Positions 53,163 through 63,774 of a stretch of 64,000 nucleotides of DNA are shown piece after piece. The position numbers were made by a program, and so were the translations under genes. Each line of letters starts with the position of its first letter. The first letter of the stretch is position 1. Source of the stretch: Ligilactobacillus pabuli (GTDB lineage Bacteria; Bacillota; Bacilli; Lactobacillales; Lactobacillaceae); assembly GCF_022836475.1 (NCBI RefSeq), contig NZ_BQXH01000006.1, forward strand, positions 54,940 through 118,939, read 5' to 3'. The notes below the pieces were generated by a model, which did not search any database, was not told the origin of the DNA, and was given only the letters and a program-made list of their open reading frames with translations.

Positions 53163-55418
53163 TTACATTGAAGTATGGAATGTTCTGGAAATAACGTCAT
53201 CTTGTTGTTCCTTAGTCAAATCAGCAAAGTAGACACAGTAACCAGAAACACGAATTGTTAATGTTGGATATTGTTCTGGATGCTTCTGTGCATCGATCAA
53301 AGTCTCACGTTTGAAGACGTTAACGTTAATATGATGACCGCTGTTCTTCATGTAACCATCGATCATGTTTACCAATGTGTCTTCTTGTTCATCTTCAACT
53401 TTACCCAATGTTGTTGGTGTAACAGCAAATGTGTTAGAAATCCCGTCTGTTGCATACTTGTAAGGGATCTTAGCGACTGATAACAATGAAGCCAATGCCC
53501 CAGAAATATCTGCGCCGTAAGCTGGGTTAGCACCTGGTGCAAATGGTTCGCCTAATTCACGGCCATTTGGTGTAGCACCTGTATTCTTACCATAAACAAC
53601 GTTTGATGTGATCGTCAAAGCTGAAGTTGATAGTTGAGCATCTTTGTACAAATGATGAGTATTCATCTTTTGATACATTTGTTTAACTAACCAAACCACG
53701 ATCTCGTCAGCACGGTCATCATTGTTCCCGTAACGAGGGTAATCTTTGTCAGCCTTAAAGCCAACTGTCAAACCGTCTTCGTTCCGGATTGCTTTAACAT
53801 GACCATACTTGATAGCTGAAATAGAATCGGCAGCAACTGACAAGCCTGAAAGACCAGTAGCGAAGGTGTAGTCCAACTTCGTGTTCTTCAAAGCTAACTG
53901 AGCTGATTCATAGTAATACTTGTCGTGCATGTAATGAATGATGTTCAAAGCGTTAACGTAAACATCAGCTAACCAATCCATCATCTTGTCTAATTTACCC
54001 ATGAATTCATCGTAGTCGATATATTCTGAGCTCATCTTCTTTAATTCAGGTCCAACTTGTTGGCCAGTCAGTTCGTCACGGCCTTCGTTCAAGGCGTAAA
54101 GAACGGTCTTAGCTAAGTTAGCCCGGGCACCGAAGAATTGTACCCCGGAGTCAACTGGTTGTGCTGAAACACAGCAGGCGATGCCGTAGTAGTCAGTTCC
54201 CCATTGACGTTTCATCAAGTCGTCATTTTCATACTGAATAGTTGAGCTTTCAATTGAAACACTTGATGCATAGCGTTTAAATGGTGTTGGTAAATTGTCT
54301 GACCAGAGCAAAGTAATGTTTGGTTCTGGTGCAGCACCCATGTTATGCAAAGTATTCAAGAAACGGTAAGCTGTCTTCGTAACATGATGACGGCCATCCA
54401 AACCAGTTCCGGCCAATGAAAGTGTGGCCCAAATTGGATCACCAGTAAAGAGTGAATTATATTCTGGTGTCCGCATGAAGAAGACCATCCGTAGTTTCAT
54501 CGTGAATTGATCAACCAATTCTTGGGCTTCTTTTTCGTTTAAGACGCCGCGTTCCAAGTCACGAGCGATAAAGATATCAACAAAGGTATCGATCCGGCCG
54601 ATTGACATTGCAGCACCGTTTTGAGTCTTGATAGCTGCTAAATAACCAAAGTATAACCATTGAATAGCTTCTTGGGCATTAGTAGCAGGTTTAGAAATAT
54701 CACAGCCGTATGATTTGGCCATTTCTTTCATATCTTTTAAAGCTTTGATCTGATCTGAGATGTGTTCACGTTGTTCGATCACATCACTTGTCATTTCACC
54801 GTCACCGGTCAAGTCCAGGTCTTCTTGTTTGCCAGCAATCAAGCGGTCGATCCCATATAAAGCGATCCGTGGGAAATCAGCCACGATCCGGCCACGACCA
54901 TAAGCATCAGGCAGACCAGTTAAGATCTTGTTGTGACGAGCGTGACGAATGTCAGCATCGTAAGCATCGAAGACCCCTTCGTTATGAGTCTTTTGAACTT
55001 TAGAATAGAAATATTCAACTTCTGGGTCGATCTTGTAGCCGTTTGTTTCCAAAGCGTCAACGGCCATCCGGATCCCACCTTGTGGCATCAATGAACGTTT
55101 CAATGGCTTGTCAGTTTGCAAACCAACAATTTTTTCCAAATCTTTGTCCAAATAGCCAGGGCCATGCGAAGTGATCGTCGAAACAACTTTAGTATCAGCA
55201 TCTAAGACGCCAACCTTCCGTTGTTTCATCTTTAAGTCAGTTAACTTGTCATTTAATGTCGTTGTTGCGTCGGTTGGTCCTTCCAAGAAGGATTCATCGC
55301 CGTCGTAAGGCACAAAGTTTTTCTCAATAAAGTCGCGAATGTCAATTTCTGTTTGCCATTGGCCTTTCTTAAAGCCGCTCCAAGCAGAAGTCTGTGTTTC
55401 ATCAACTGTGTTCATCAT
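53163..55418 (-). CDS. pflB: Pyruvate formate-lyase (formate C-acetyltransferase)
   Basis: 751 residues from ATG 55418, nine bases after GGGGAGG; a TTG frame from 55436 would include that site. The active-site pair is in [11 protein letters not shown] (about residues 410-420), and the glycyl radical is in RVSGYCVYF about 25 residues from the end. Converts pyruvate and CoA to acetyl-CoA and formate under anaerobic conditions. The leader has a strong inverted repeat made of two cre-like halves. Confidence 0.96.
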   Translation of the reverse strand: MMNTVDETQTSAWSGFKKGQWQTEIDIRDFIEKNFVPYDGDESFLEGPTDATTTLNDKLTDLKMKQRKVGVLDADTKVVSTITSHGPGYLDKDLEKIVGLQTDKPLKRSLMPQGGIRMAVDALETNGYKIDPEVEYFYSKVQKTHNEGVFDAYDADIRHARHNKILTGLPDAYGRGRIVADFPRIALYGIDRLIAGKQEDLDLTGDGEMTSDVIEQREHISDQIKALKDMKEMAKSYGCDISKPATNAQEAIQWLYFGYLAAIKTQNGAAMSIGRIDTFVDIFIARDLERGVLNEKEAQELVDQFTMKLRMVFFMRTPEYNSLFTGDPIWATLSLAGTGLDGRHHVTKTAYRFLNTLHNMGAAPEPNITLLWSDNLPTPFKRYASSVSIESSTIQYENDDLMKRQWGTDYYGIACCVSAQPVDSGVQFFGARANLAKTVLYALNEGRDELTGQQVGPELKKMSSEYIDYDEFMGKLDKMMDWLADVYVNALNIIHYMHDKYYYESAQLALKNTKLDYTFATGLSGLSVAADSISAIKYGHVKAIRNEDGLTVGFKADKDYPRYGNNDDRADEIVVWLVKQMYQKMNTHHLYKDAQLSTSALTITSNVVYGKNTGATPNGRELGEPFAPGANPAYGADISGALASLLSVAKIPYKYATDGISNTFAVTPTTLGKVEDEQEDTLVNMIDGYMKNSGHHINVNVFKRETLIDAQKHPEQYPTLTIRVSGYCVYFADLTKEQQDDVISRTFHTSM

Positions 55419-55440
55419 AATCAATAACCTCCCCAATTTT

Positions 55441-55464
55441 GAAAGCGTTCTGTTAAACGCTTTC
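55441..55464 (-). promoter_or_regulatory. Inverted cre-like repeat in the pflB leader
   Basis: GAAAGCGTT (55441-55449), six bases, AACGCTTTC (55456-55464). Each arm is half of a cre site, and together they would also fold into an mRNA hairpin just upstream of the pflB ribosome site (55427-55433). Confidence 0.6.
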
Positions 55465-55763
55465 TACCCCATCATAATACACTACTTTGTGATTTATTTC
55501 AATAACAATTATAGATATCTTTTTTATCACATTTCACAAGTGAAACATAATAAGGGCTAGGATTTTATCCACCTTACATTGCCTTTAAATCAATGATTGT
55601 GTACATTTTAATTCACATAATTATTTTAAGTATTTTGTTTAATTGTTCACAACATTTTACAAAATATAAAAAAATAACTACTATTTGCATTATTTTCACA
55701 TAAATAAATCTAACTTTAATTACCGCTAATTTTAGTCAGCTCCAGCCTGGTTTTTGGCAAACT
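55465..55763. promoter_or_regulatory. pflB upstream region with palindromes
   Basis: AT-rich control region. It contains TTTCAC-AA-GTGAAA at 55532-55545 and several TTGTGA/TTCAC motifs (55488-55500, 55608-55616, 55643-55650) reminiscent of Rex or Crp/Fnr sites, as expected for an anaerobic redox-controlled gene. AGCTGACTAAAATTAG on the minus strand (55750-55735) resembles the 3' end of the structured element. Confidence 0.4.
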
Positions 55764-55793
55764 AAAAGCCGTGATCAATTTGACCACGGCTTT
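55764..55793 (-). terminator. Terminator after the 40-codon gene
   Basis: AAAAGCCGTG ... CACGGCTTT. A second hairpin, CTAAGCAA (55827-55834) with TTGCTTAG (55854-55861), lies between it and the stop codon. Confidence 0.7.
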
Positions 55794-55862
55794 GATTGCA
55801 ATTAAGCTTTTATCTTTTAAATGGAACTAAGCAACCACGGCTTGAAACCAGTCTTGCTTAGC

Positions 55863-55985
55863 TTAATCAGTTGCCCGCTGTGCGTAATGCAACAGGAACA
55901 AAATCGCCTCTTGATAACTACAAGAACGCTGATTCATAACTGTTTTTACCAACTCTTCAGTTGAGGTCTTAGCTGTTAACGACAT
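55863..55985 (-). CDS. Small 40-residue protein of unknown function
   Basis: Forty codons, ATG 55985 with GGAGG eight bases upstream and TAA at 55865-55863. Soluble and helical, ending SYQEAILFLLHYAQRATD, with one Cys (RSCSY). The good ribosome site, isolated position and own terminator support a real small gene. I do not recognise it. It lies between pflB and purA, in the same direction as both. Confidence 0.6.
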   Translation of the reverse strand: MSLTAKTSTEELVKTVMNQRSCSYQEAILFLLHYAQRATD

Positions 55986-56403
55986 GCAACATTCCTCCGA
56001 TACCGAATTTTTCTGACGTTCAAACGTCTGTTCTAATCCTTAACACTTCTCTATTTTACCGCCACTTTCTTCCAAATAAAAGCCTGAATATTGTTCAAAA
56101 ATTTGACTTGACACCTTTGAGCTAGACCCACCATGATTTAGCCCCAGAGAAAAAATTTTTAAGCCCAAATTTTTAAAAAAAAGTTCTGCATATTATGTCT
56201 AAAATCTGGTTGCTTTAGCTCAACTTCCTTGAGAACATGAGTCTTTACGGGCTAAAGCAAACTGCATACACCCATAAAAAATATTTTTCTCTGAAGACTA
56301 TCCCAGTTTATCAACCAAAAAAGCTGGCATGATTTTTGCCAACAATTTGACATCCGGCACAACGTTAACTTTAAACTTATCTATTTAATAGCTTTTTTAT
56401 TAT
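55986..56403. other. Structured intergenic region between the small gene and purA
   Basis: About 420 bp, no gene. It has a 10-bp perfect inverted repeat, TTGCTTTAGC (56210-56219) with GCTAAAGCAA (56251-56260), enclosing CTCAA/TTGAG, and a GACGTT-CA-AACGTC palindrome near 56015-56028 just upstream of the small gene. Confidence 0.45.
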
Positions 56404-56442
56404 AAAAAATTCACCCCAGCAACTGTCCGCTGAGGTGAATTT
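56404..56442 (-). terminator. Terminator of purA
   Basis: Minus strand AAATTCACC ... GGTGAATTTTTT with CAGC/GCTG inside. Confidence 0.88.
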
Positions 56443-56460
56443 CACAGATTATTTTATTTT

Positions 56461-57753
56461 TTAGAGACCCCAGATACTGTCTAAAACATTAGTCTGGTCA
56501 CGGTCTGGGCCAACTGAGAAGGTTGAGATCTTGATACCAACCAAGTCTTCGATCCGGTGGAGATATGCGCGGGCGTTTTCTGGCAAGTCTGCTAAAGTCT
56601 TGCAGCCGGTGATATCTTCAGTCCAGCCTGGCAGTGTTTCATAAACTGGCTTGCAAGCTTTTAATTCTTGCAAGTTAGCTGGGTAATGATAAATCTTTTC
56701 GCCATTTAAATCATATGATGTACAGATCTTCAATTCTTCGATCCCAGTTAAAATGTCCAAGCAGTTTAATGAAAGGTTAGTCAAACCAGAAACACGTTTG
56801 GCATGACGCATTACGACACTATCGAACCAGCCGATCCGACGTGGGCGCTTAGTAACCGTGCCGTATTCATGACCAACTTCGCGAATGTGGCTGCCAATTT
56901 CATCAAATAGTTCTGTTGGGAATGGACCATCGCCGACCCGTGAAGTATAAGCCTTGCAGACCCCAACAACTTTGTTGATCTTTGCAGGACCAACTCCACT
57001 ACCAATTGTAACTCCTCCAGCAACTGGGTTAGATGAAGTAACAAATGGGTAAGTTCCTTGGTCAATATCCAACATGACACCCTGGGCACCTTCAAACAAG
57101 ACCCGCTTGCCAGCGTCTAAAGCGTCATTTAAGACAACAGAAGTATCAGTGACATACTTCTTCAAGCGTTGACCATAAGCGTAGTATTCGTTGAAAATTT
57201 CATCAAAATCAAGTTCTTGATCGTAGTCGTACATATTCTTGAACAAGCGATTCTTTTCTTCTAAGTTAATTTTAAGTTGAGCGGCAAAAATATCTTTGTC
57301 CATCAAATCAGCGATCCGGATCCCAACTCGAGCTGCTTTATCCATGTATGCAGGTCCAATTCCATGAGCAGTAGTCCCAATTTTGTTGTCTTTTTTAGCT
57401 TGTTCTTGCAGCTTATCTAAGACAATATGGTATGGCAAGATCACGTGTGCTCGGTCTGAAACGCGGAGGTTAGCTGTTGAAACCCCGTTTTCTTCCAAAT
57501 AATCAATTTCTTCGGTCAAAGACTTCGGGTTAACTACGACCCCATTACCGATCACACTAGTTTTATCGCTGTAAAAAATACCTGAAGGGATCAAACGCAA
57601 CTTGTAAGTGTCTCCACCAAATACGATCGTATGACCAGCGTTGTCGCCGCCTTGATAACGTGCGATAACTTCTGCATCATGACTTAGAAAGTCGGTAATT
57701 TTACCCTTTCCTTCGTCTCCCCATTGACTGCCAACTACTACTACTGATGACAT
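56461..57753 (-). CDS. purA: Adenylosuccinate synthetase
   Basis: 430 residues from ATG 57753, the family's usual length; the frame continues to 57873 but GAGG precedes the chosen ATG and [14 protein letters not shown] falls at about 8-21 as in other Pur[17 protein letters not shown] and the GTP-binding C-terminus are intact. Joins IMP and aspartate in AMP synthesis. Monocistronic. Confidence 0.97.
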   Translation of the reverse strand: MSSVVVVGSQWGDEGKGKITDFLSHDAEVIARYQGGDNAGHTIVFGGDTYKLRLIPSGIFYSDKTSVIGNGVVVNPKSLTEEIDYLEENGVSTANLRVSDRAHVILPYHIVLDKLQEQAKKDNKIGTTAHGIGPAYMDKAARVGIRIADLMDKDIFAAQLKINLEEKNRLFKNMYDYDQELDFDEIFNEYYAYGQRLKKYVTDTSVVLNDALDAGKRVLFEGAQGVMLDIDQGTYPFVTSSNPVAGGVTIGSGVGPAKINKVVGVCKAYTSRVGDGPFPTELFDEIGSHIREVGHEYGTVTKRPRRIGWFDSVVMRHAKRVSGLTNLSLNCLDILTGIEELKICTSYDLNGEKIYHYPANLQELKACKPVYETLPGWTEDITGCKTLADLPENARAYLHRIEDLVGIKISTFSVGPDRDQTNVLDSIWGL

Positions 57754-58133
57754 TGCATTCACCTCATTGAATATAATTAGTCGAGCTGTGCCCGCTTGTT
57801 TATGAATAAACTCTTCATTTTGTGTCCTCACACAAACCTTCACTATTGTAACAAAACCGCCAGTGGTTATCAAGCTAAAACCGAATATTATTTTTTTAAG
57901 GTGTGAATTGATGATAAATTAACGAACTTTACTGTCAATATAATTTAAGAAAACGTTATCAAAGTTATTGCTGAGTCTCTATTTCCAGCACCAGTACTAT
58001 CCTCTTTGGGTGAACTTCTTGCAGTTCCACTGTTTTCTGCTATCATTAAAATAGAATTAATTTTATCTTAGTTTTTAAAAACCGATCCGCTTGTGCTAAC
58101 TAAAAACATCAATCAATAGAAAGGAGCTGTAAC
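57754..58133. other. Divergent intergenic region purA / ABC exporter
   Basis: About 380 bp. The purA leader contains the 3' terminus of the structured element (57778-57797, minus GCACAGCTCGACTA). The remainder is AT-rich promoter sequence for both directions; no gene seen. Confidence 0.45.
57778..57797 (-). repeat. 3' fragment of the structured element in the purA leader
   Basis: Minus strand AGCGGGCACAGCTCGACTA, matching the last 11 bases of full copies. The 5' part is not recognisable. Confidence 0.5.
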
Positions 58134-59033
58134 ATGCTCTCAATCAAGCATCTCTCAAAAAGTTTTGGTTCCTTACAAGCAATAGACGACATCACTTTTG
58201 ACGTTTTACCTGGCCAGATCACCGGTCTCATTGGACAAAACGGCGCCGGTAAAACTACGACTTTTCACAGCATCTTGAACTTCTTGAAATATGACGGTGA
58301 AATCACCTGGCTCGATCACCCTCTGTCAGAAAAGAACCTCAACGAAATCGGTTATTTGCCGGAAGAACGATCGCTGCTTCCCAAAATGACCATCGAACAA
58401 CATATCTTGTACCTGGCTAAACTCAAGGGGAAACGAGCCCAGGATATCAAACCGTTGATCAACGGCTGGCTCGAACGCTTTCAAGTTAAGGGTAAGCGCA
58501 CTGACAAAATTAAAAGCCTATCTAAAGGTAACCAGCAAAAAGTTCAACTGATCTGTACTTTGATCCACCAACCAAAATTAATTATCTTAGACGAGCCTTT
58601 TAGCGGTTTAGACCCCGTGAATTCTGACCTATTAAAAGATGCGATCCTAATGATGCGTGACCAAGGAGCTGCCATTATTTTTTCCAGTCATGACATGTCT
58701 AACATTGAATCCGTCTGTGACCGTCTCGTAATGTTACGGGCAGGCAAAATGGTCCTTAACGGTACTCTTAATGAGGTCCGAGAGCAATTTGGCAGAACAG
58801 AACTGTACGTTACCACTCCCTGGTCTGTTGCACAGTTGCAACAATTACCTGGGGTCGGCCGCGTCCAAACTTTGCACCAAACTAACCGTTACTTGCTCCA
58901 CTTAGCAAACGAACAGGCTGGTCCAGCAATCTTTGCTCAGTTGACAAATGGACAATATATTACCGAATTTAGTCAGCAACCGCCAACCCTCGACCAAATT
59001 TTCCGGATGAAAGTGGGTGAAACGCATGCGTAA
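58134..59033 (+). CDS. ABC transporter ATP-binding protein (NatA/YhaQ-like)
   Basis: 299 residues. Walker A GQNGAGKTT (about 37-45), signature LSKGNQQKV, Walker B LIILDEPFSGLDP, and a DUF4162-like C-terminal region (about 220-299). Drives the ABC-2 permease encoded next. NatAB-like systems export Na+ or drugs; the substrate is unknown. AAAGGAG before the ATG. Confidence 0.92.
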   Translation: MLSIKHLSKSFGSLQAIDDITFDVLPGQITGLIGQNGAGKTTTFHSILNFLKYDGEITWLDHPLSEKNLNEIGYLPEERSLLPKMTIEQHILYLAKLKGKRAQDIKPLINGWLERFQVKGKRTDKIKSLSKGNQQKVQLICTLIHQPKLIILDEPFSGLDPVNSDLLKDAILMMRDQGAAIIFSSHDMSNIESVCDRLVMLRAGKMVLNGTLNEVREQFGRTELYVTTPWSVAQLQQLPGVGRVQTLHQTNRYLLHLANEQAGPAIFAQLTNGQYITEFSQQPPTLDQIFRMKVGETHA

Positions 59034-60258
59034 ATTATGGACTGTTATCAGTCAAACTTACTCCAATCAAGTCAAGACCTGGAGTTTTCTACTATTTGTA
59101 CTCTCACCGTTTATTTTGATTGGGATTTCAGGTGCGGTCGGTTACTTCACGGGAATGGCCACTGATTCAGCCGATGAAGACCGGATCGCAATTGTTTCTT
59201 CTAATGACAATATCCGTCGCTCTTATCTGCAACAAAATAAGAAGGACGTGAATCCCAAAATCACGACTAAAAAAGCGGCCCAACGTGCACTAACCGCCAG
59301 CAAAATTGCAGGTTATTTGGAAATCACCACGACTGACAAACAAGTTTCTGCGCACTATTCTGGAACGCAGGAGCTAGATAAGTCGCTCCAAGCTAAAACT
59401 GTTGGTTTCTTAAATGCAGCTCAGCAACAACTCAATTATTCACGGGCACAGCTAACGGAGACTCAGTCGAAAGCACTGTTGACCCAACCAGAGTTTAAGC
59501 AGGATGTTCATGATAATTCAAATTCCCTGAAAAAGGTCGCCAACTTGATTTCATTTTGGATCGTCGTCTTTATGATGTACATGATCTTGATCAACTACGC
59601 TTCAGTCACAGCCAACGAAATTGCGGCTGAAAAAGGTACGAAAATCATGGAAATCATCTTTTCTAGCACCTCACCAACGACTTATTTCTACGGTAAGATC
59701 CTTGGCGTGGTCGGAGTGATCATTACTCAAATCGCTCTATACCTAGTCGGTGGCTGGGCAGCGTTTGGTGCAATTAAGAATCTCAAACCAGTTCACGATA
59801 TCCTGACTTCCGGCGGCTCGATCGTCAAACAAGTCATCGGCAACCTGGTGAATGTGAACTTGGTCTTCTTATTACTAGGAGTCATTATTTACACGATCTT
59901 AGCCGCCTTTAGCGGGGCACTAGTCTCCAAGGCCGATGACGCTTCAAAAGCCGCACAGCCTACCGTTTATTTGAGTATGTTCGCCTTCTTCTTGTCGATT
60001 CCTTTTCAAGATAATGCGACTGCCCTACTCGTTAAGATTATGTCATATGTTCCATTCTTCTCGAGTTTCTTTATGCCAATGCGCATTATTGACCAGTCTG
60101 CTTCCTGGCTCGAAGTTAGCCTCTCGCTTTTCTTACTGGTCGGAACGATCATCTTATTAGCCGTCTACATTGGCCATATTTATGGTGGACTGATGTTACA
60201 AACGGACGATACCAGCTTTTGGCGACGCTTCAAGCGTGGTTTAGCATATTCCAAATAA
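59026..60258 (+). CDS. ABC-2 type transporter permease (NatB/YhaP-like)
   Basis: 410 residues from ATG 59026, overlapping the ATPase gene by 8 bp; GTG 59017 is possible. One N-terminal helix, a large extracytoplasmic domain (about 45-175), then five helices, with ANEIAAEKGTKIMEIIFSS typical of NatB-like exporters. Forms the membrane part of the ABC pump. Confidence 0.9.
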   Translation: MRKLWTVISQTYSNQVKTWSFLLFVLSPFILIGISGAVGYFTGMATDSADEDRIAIVSSNDNIRRSYLQQNKKDVNPKITTKKAAQRALTASKIAGYLEITTTDKQVSAHYSGTQELDKSLQAKTVGFLNAAQQQLNYSRAQLTETQSKALLTQPEFKQDVHDNSNSLKKVANLISFWIVVFMMYMILINYASVTANEIAAEKGTKIMEIIFSSTSPTTYFYGKILGVVGVIITQIALYLVGGWAAFGAIKNLKPVHDILTSGGSIVKQVIGNLVNVNLVFLLLGVIIYTILAAFSGALVSKADDASKAAQPTVYLSMFAFFLSIPFQDNATALLVKIMSYVPFFSSFFMPMRIIDQSASWLEVSLSLFLLVGTIILLAVYIGHIYGGLMLQTDDTSFWRRFKRGLAYSK

Positions 60259-60270
60259 GATCACAATTAA

Positions 60271-60319
60271 AAACACCAGCGTTTACGCGACTAAGTACTA
60301 GTCGTGAGCGCTGGTGTTT
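60271..60319. terminator. Bidirectional terminator between the ABC permease and a small membrane gene
   Basis: AAACACCAGCG ... CGCTGGTGTTT with inner CGACTA/TAGTCG; T-rich on both strands. Confidence 0.88.
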
Positions 60320-60347
60320 ATTTGTAGCTGGTTTAAACTTATTTTTT

Positions 60348-60539
60348 CTAATGTTCATCATTTTCAAAGCCCACCGTTAAGGCATAGCCAAGAACGATTG
60401 CAATTATTATTAAAAAGATACTAATGACAAAAGACAATCCTGGTCCAGAATGATACATGGTATCAATCTTTTGAGCCAAATACAAAAAGAATAAGCAATT
60501 TATCACTAGCTGAATCCACCAAATAATCTTTTTCCTCAT
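60348..60539 (-). CDS. Small membrane protein
   Basis: 63 residues, two helices (about 5-22 and 34-56), ending FENDEH. AGAGGTG before the ATG. Unrecognised. It resembles the next gene in size and topology but not clearly in sequence. Confidence 0.6.
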   Translation of the reverse strand: MRKKIIWWIQLVINCLFFLYLAQKIDTMYHSGPGLSFVISIFLIIIAIVLGYALTVGFENDEH

Positions 60540-60640
60540 TGCTACACCTCTATTCTCACGAAATTATTGACAAGCACCTTCCCTATACCACGATGGTAAC
60601 AAAAAATCGTCCTTGTTTCTAACAATACAAATACCGATTA

Positions 60641-60689
60641 AAATACCACTAACCATGACATTCGCTCCAAGTCATGACTAGTGGTATTG
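60641..60689 (-). terminator. Terminator of the second small membrane gene
   Basis: AATACCACT ... AGTGGTATT with inner CATGAC/GTCATG. Confidence 0.8.
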
Positions 60690-60703
60690 ATTTAAGCTGA
60701 TTA

Positions 60704-60904
60704 TTAACTTCCTTTTTCATTCCTGTTCCAGAACTTGTCGAATGCCCAATTGATTGGAACAGCTACCAGTATCAAAACCAGCGCACATAATGTTCCTTGC
60801 CAGGAAATTTCCTGTTTAGTCTTCAATGCAAATAACAGATTTCCAATGATAAACAAGGCCAGACATTGGACCAAAAAGCCAAAGTGATTCTTCAAGAAGC
60901 TCAT
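60704..60904 (-). CDS. Small membrane protein
   Basis: 66 residues, two helices (about 8-27 and 35-54), with WNRNEKGS at the C-terminus. TAGGAGATG before the ATG and its own terminator indicate a real gene. Function unknown. Confidence 0.6.
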   Translation of the reverse strand: MSFLKNHFGFLVQCLALFIIGNLLFALKTKQEISWQGTLCALVLILVAVPINWAFDKFWNRNEKGS

Positions 60905-61036
60905 TCAATCATCTCCTATCAAGTTGACAAACGATCGACCCTCTTAGGGCTACCCTAAAAGATTGACTCTTGTTTGTCAATTAAATCAACTTCACTAGGA
61001 GTTGATTCAGTTCTTCAAGGCTCAAGTCAGCTTGGC

Positions 61037-61651
61037 TCAGATTGCTAACATTTCTTGCGGACTAAGGAACACAAATTCTGCCCGTGTCTCTGACAGTTCC
61101 TTTTGCGACCAATTAACCAGGCCAGCTGTCATTCCTGCTCGCTGGGCACACAAAATATCAGTCGGCATATCACCAATATAAATACAATCTTCCTTTGCTG
61201 CCCCTACCTGCTTGAGATATTTTTCAAGCGGTTCTGGTTCAGGCTTATGTAGTTTTGTATCATCCGCAGTGATAATTACCGGAAAGATTTTTTCTAATTC
61301 AAAGTCCTTGAAAAACTGGTCTAACTCATCTTGAGAACGTGAAGTTACAACGCCAATATTTACACCCGTTTGTTGCAGTTGCTGTAAAACATCTTCGATC
61401 CCTGCAAAGAAAAACATCTTGTCGGCTTCTTTAGCGTAGTTATCATTCCATCGTTGTTGGTAGTCCTGGTCAACATTCACGGCCAGCTGCTCAAGCCCTT
61501 GCGGTAACGGGATGCCTAAAATAGCTTGCAGCTGATCCAAAGAAAAATCGTAACCATATTCTCTCAATGTTGTTTGCCAAGTTTGTAAAACGGCTTCTTG
61601 GGTATCGATCAATGTTCCATCAATATCAAAAATCAGATTTTTATAGGTCAT
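61037..61651 (-). CDS. HAD-superfamily phosphatase (phosphoglycolate/pyrophosphatase-like)
   Basis: 204 residues from ATG 61651 behind GGAGGG. Motif I DIDGTLID (about 10-17), motif II VVTSRS, Lys in KLHKPEPEP, motif III YIGDMPTD. Subfamily I with an alpha-helical cap, as in Gph and PpaX. The substrate cannot be told from sequence. Confidence 0.9.
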   Translation of the reverse strand: MTYKNLIFDIDGTLIDTQEAVLQTWQTTLREYGYDFSLDQLQAILGIPLPQGLEQLAVNVDQDYQQRWNDNYAKEADKMFFFAGIEDVLQQLQQTGVNIGVVTSRSQDELDQFFKDFELEKIFPVIITADDTKLHKPEPEPLEKYLKQVGAAKEDCIYIGDMPTDILCAQRAGMTAGLVNWSQKELSETRAEFVFLSPQEMLAI

Positions 61652-61782
61652 GTTTTCCCTCCACAATTTGAGTTTCTATTCTTAACTATCATTATAGCGA
61701 ACAGCTAATGTTGTTCCTTTAATATTTGTGCCATATAATATAATAATTACGACAATCATTTAGTGAACGGAGGGTTTCTTTC

Positions 61783-62680
61783 ATGACTAAACAACAATAT
61801 TTTGTACCAGTCAACCAGTATCAACAAGAGCAGCTGACAAGAGGAGATCTTTTATTCCCACTAACCAGTTACCGCCGAGATCTTCATGCCTATGTCGGTC
61901 AAGAAATCATCCCGCATTGGCACCCAGAATTAGAACTTTTCTTTCTGGATGAAGGAATCATTCAGCTTTCCTTAGCCGCTCACAGCTACAAAATCAAACC
62001 AGGTGAGGGCTTTTTACTTAATTCTAATACCCTGCATGGCCTGAAGTGTCTGAGTGCCGCACCGTGTCGTTACCGTTCACTCGTCTTTGACCCTGCTATC
62101 GTTGCTGGGCAGTTGAATAGTGCTTTTGATTTGCTCTACGTTCGTCCATTGCTTAAAAGCAGTATTCCTGCCTGGATCCTCACCCAAAATACTGAACCGC
62201 TAACTGACCAAATCAGCTCTTTATTTGATCAGGCTTATTTTTCCGAGCAAACTAAGAAAAGCGGCTACGAATTCGAAATTCGTGCCGCTTTATCCCAGAT
62301 CCTACTAAAAATTAATGGTTCATCAAAAACTGCTCTCCCAATTAATGCTTCAAAGACTGAATCAACACTGCAAAAGCTACTGTTGTGGATCGATCATCAC
62401 TACGCCCAACCAATTAAGTCAGCAACTTGCGGCTAGCGCAAATATCAGTGTTCGTGAGTGTCAACGCTATTTCGCTAAAAACTTACACACTAGTCCAAGT
62501 AAATATATTATTCACTACAGAATTTTAACAGCTGCCAGAATGTTATTAGAGTCTGAACTTTCTGTCACTGAAATTAGCAGTCGCTGCGGCTTTAATTCTC
62601 CGAGCTATTTCACTAAAACTTTCAAATCTACCATGAACGTTACCCCGCTGCAGTTTAGAAATGACCACCTTCAAGCTTGA
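61783..62680 (+). pseudogene. AraC-family regulator, frameshifted between cupin and DNA-binding domains
   Basis: An N-terminal cupin-like effector domain from ATG 61783 (HWHPELELFFLDEG, about 45-58) ends early at TAG 62434. The AraC helix-turn-helix pair continues in another frame (QQLAASANISVRECQRYF, CGFNSPSYFTKTFKS) to 62680. The switch falls near 62405-62420, around ...YAQP... in the linker into the first helix-turn-helix. Removing one base restores about 298 residues, the family size. It faces the AEC transporter gene, 8 bp away. Sequencing indel or true decay. Confidence 0.85.
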
Positions 62681-62688
62681 TCACACCA

Positions 62689-63624
62689 TTACAGCAGCCA
62701 GTTACTGATCAAAAAGACTGCCGGGATCGTCACTAGACTCAATAAGGTCGAAGTCCCCATTAAAGCTAAAGCTGGGTCTTGTTTGCCATGGGCTTGCAGT
62801 GTAAACAAAACTACCATCCCACCCACAGGACAAGCCATCATCAAAATAGCGGTCGACAATGGCACACCAGTCAGCCCCAAAAATTGCATCACAACGATCG
62901 TGACCAACGGATACACTAAGTTCCGCAAACCAAGCGAGACCAAGACTGGTCGTTGCAGCTTGAAGCCTTTGAGACTAATGTTAGCCAAACTATTACCAAT
63001 CACCAACATTGAAACCGGCGTGTTGATCGCACTAATATAGTCGATCATTTGGTTCACCAATGCTGGCAGCTGAATGGAAAATAAAAACAGACACAGTCCC
63101 ACTACTAACGCAATAATATTAGGATTCAAAAAAATGGTCTTTAATTTTTTTTGCAAACTCTGGTCAGAATCAGGCGCGGCAAAAAGTTTGACGCCGTGTG
63201 TCCAGTTAAAAATATTAAACATCGCTAACGGAACGACTGCATAAAAAACCCCAGTTGAGCCAAATAGCGAACTGGCCAGTGGAATGCCGATAAAACCTGC
63301 ATTGGAATAAATACTGCCGTATTCAACGATCCTGCGTAAGTTATGGTCGCTAATTTTATGGAAAAACAGCTTAGACACCACAATTTGAATTAAATAAACG
63401 ATAAAGATCCCCACCGCGAGAATTAAAAAGGCGTGGATCCGGCTAGCGGAGTATGGTTTTTCAAATGATTTAATAATTAAACACGGTGAAACAATATATA
63501 ATAAAACGTTGGTCAGGTCATTGGCCGTCTGTTCATGCATAAATTGAATGTGGTTGGCTAACATCCCCACCAGCATCAACGCGAACATCAGAATGATTTG
63601 ACCGAATAATAAACTAAGATTCAT
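62689..63624 (-). CDS. AEC-family (auxin efflux carrier-like) transporter
   Basis: 311 residues, ten helices. The C-terminal half has SMLVIGNSLANISL and MACPVGGMVVLFTLQ, typical of bacterial AEC/malate-type carriers. Lactobacillar members include malate and other organic acid transporters; the substrate is unassigned here. Convergent with the AraC gene. Confidence 0.88.
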   Translation of the reverse strand: MNLSLLFGQIILMFALMLVGMLANHIQFMHEQTANDLTNVLLYIVSPCLIIKSFEKPYSASRIHAFLILAVGIFIVYLIQIVVSKLFFHKISDHNLRRIVEYGSIYSNAGFIGIPLASSLFGSTGVFYAVVPLAMFNIFNWTHGVKLFAAPDSDQSLQKKLKTIFLNPNIIALVVGLCLFLFSIQLPALVNQMIDYISAINTPVSMLVIGNSLANISLKGFKLQRPVLVSLGLRNLVYPLVTIVVMQFLGLTGVPLSTAILMMACPVGGMVVLFTLQAHGKQDPALALMGTSTLLSLVTIPAVFLISNWLL

Positions 63625-63774
63625 GACAATTTCTCCTACTTAACAATTGCTGAAAAATTCAGCACTTTCAATTATAGTCCTTTTTTAACAGAAGTTCTTC
63701 GTTCAAATTAAAAACCACAGCGACTCGAACCAATTTGTTCGCCTCGCTGCAGTCTGAATTGTAATCTTTTTTGT

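Noticed and set aside
57754..57873. N-terminal extension of PurA to 470 residues
   Set aside because: The extra 40 residues have no homolog pattern, cover a repeat fragment, and the internal ATG has a proper ribosome site and standard length.
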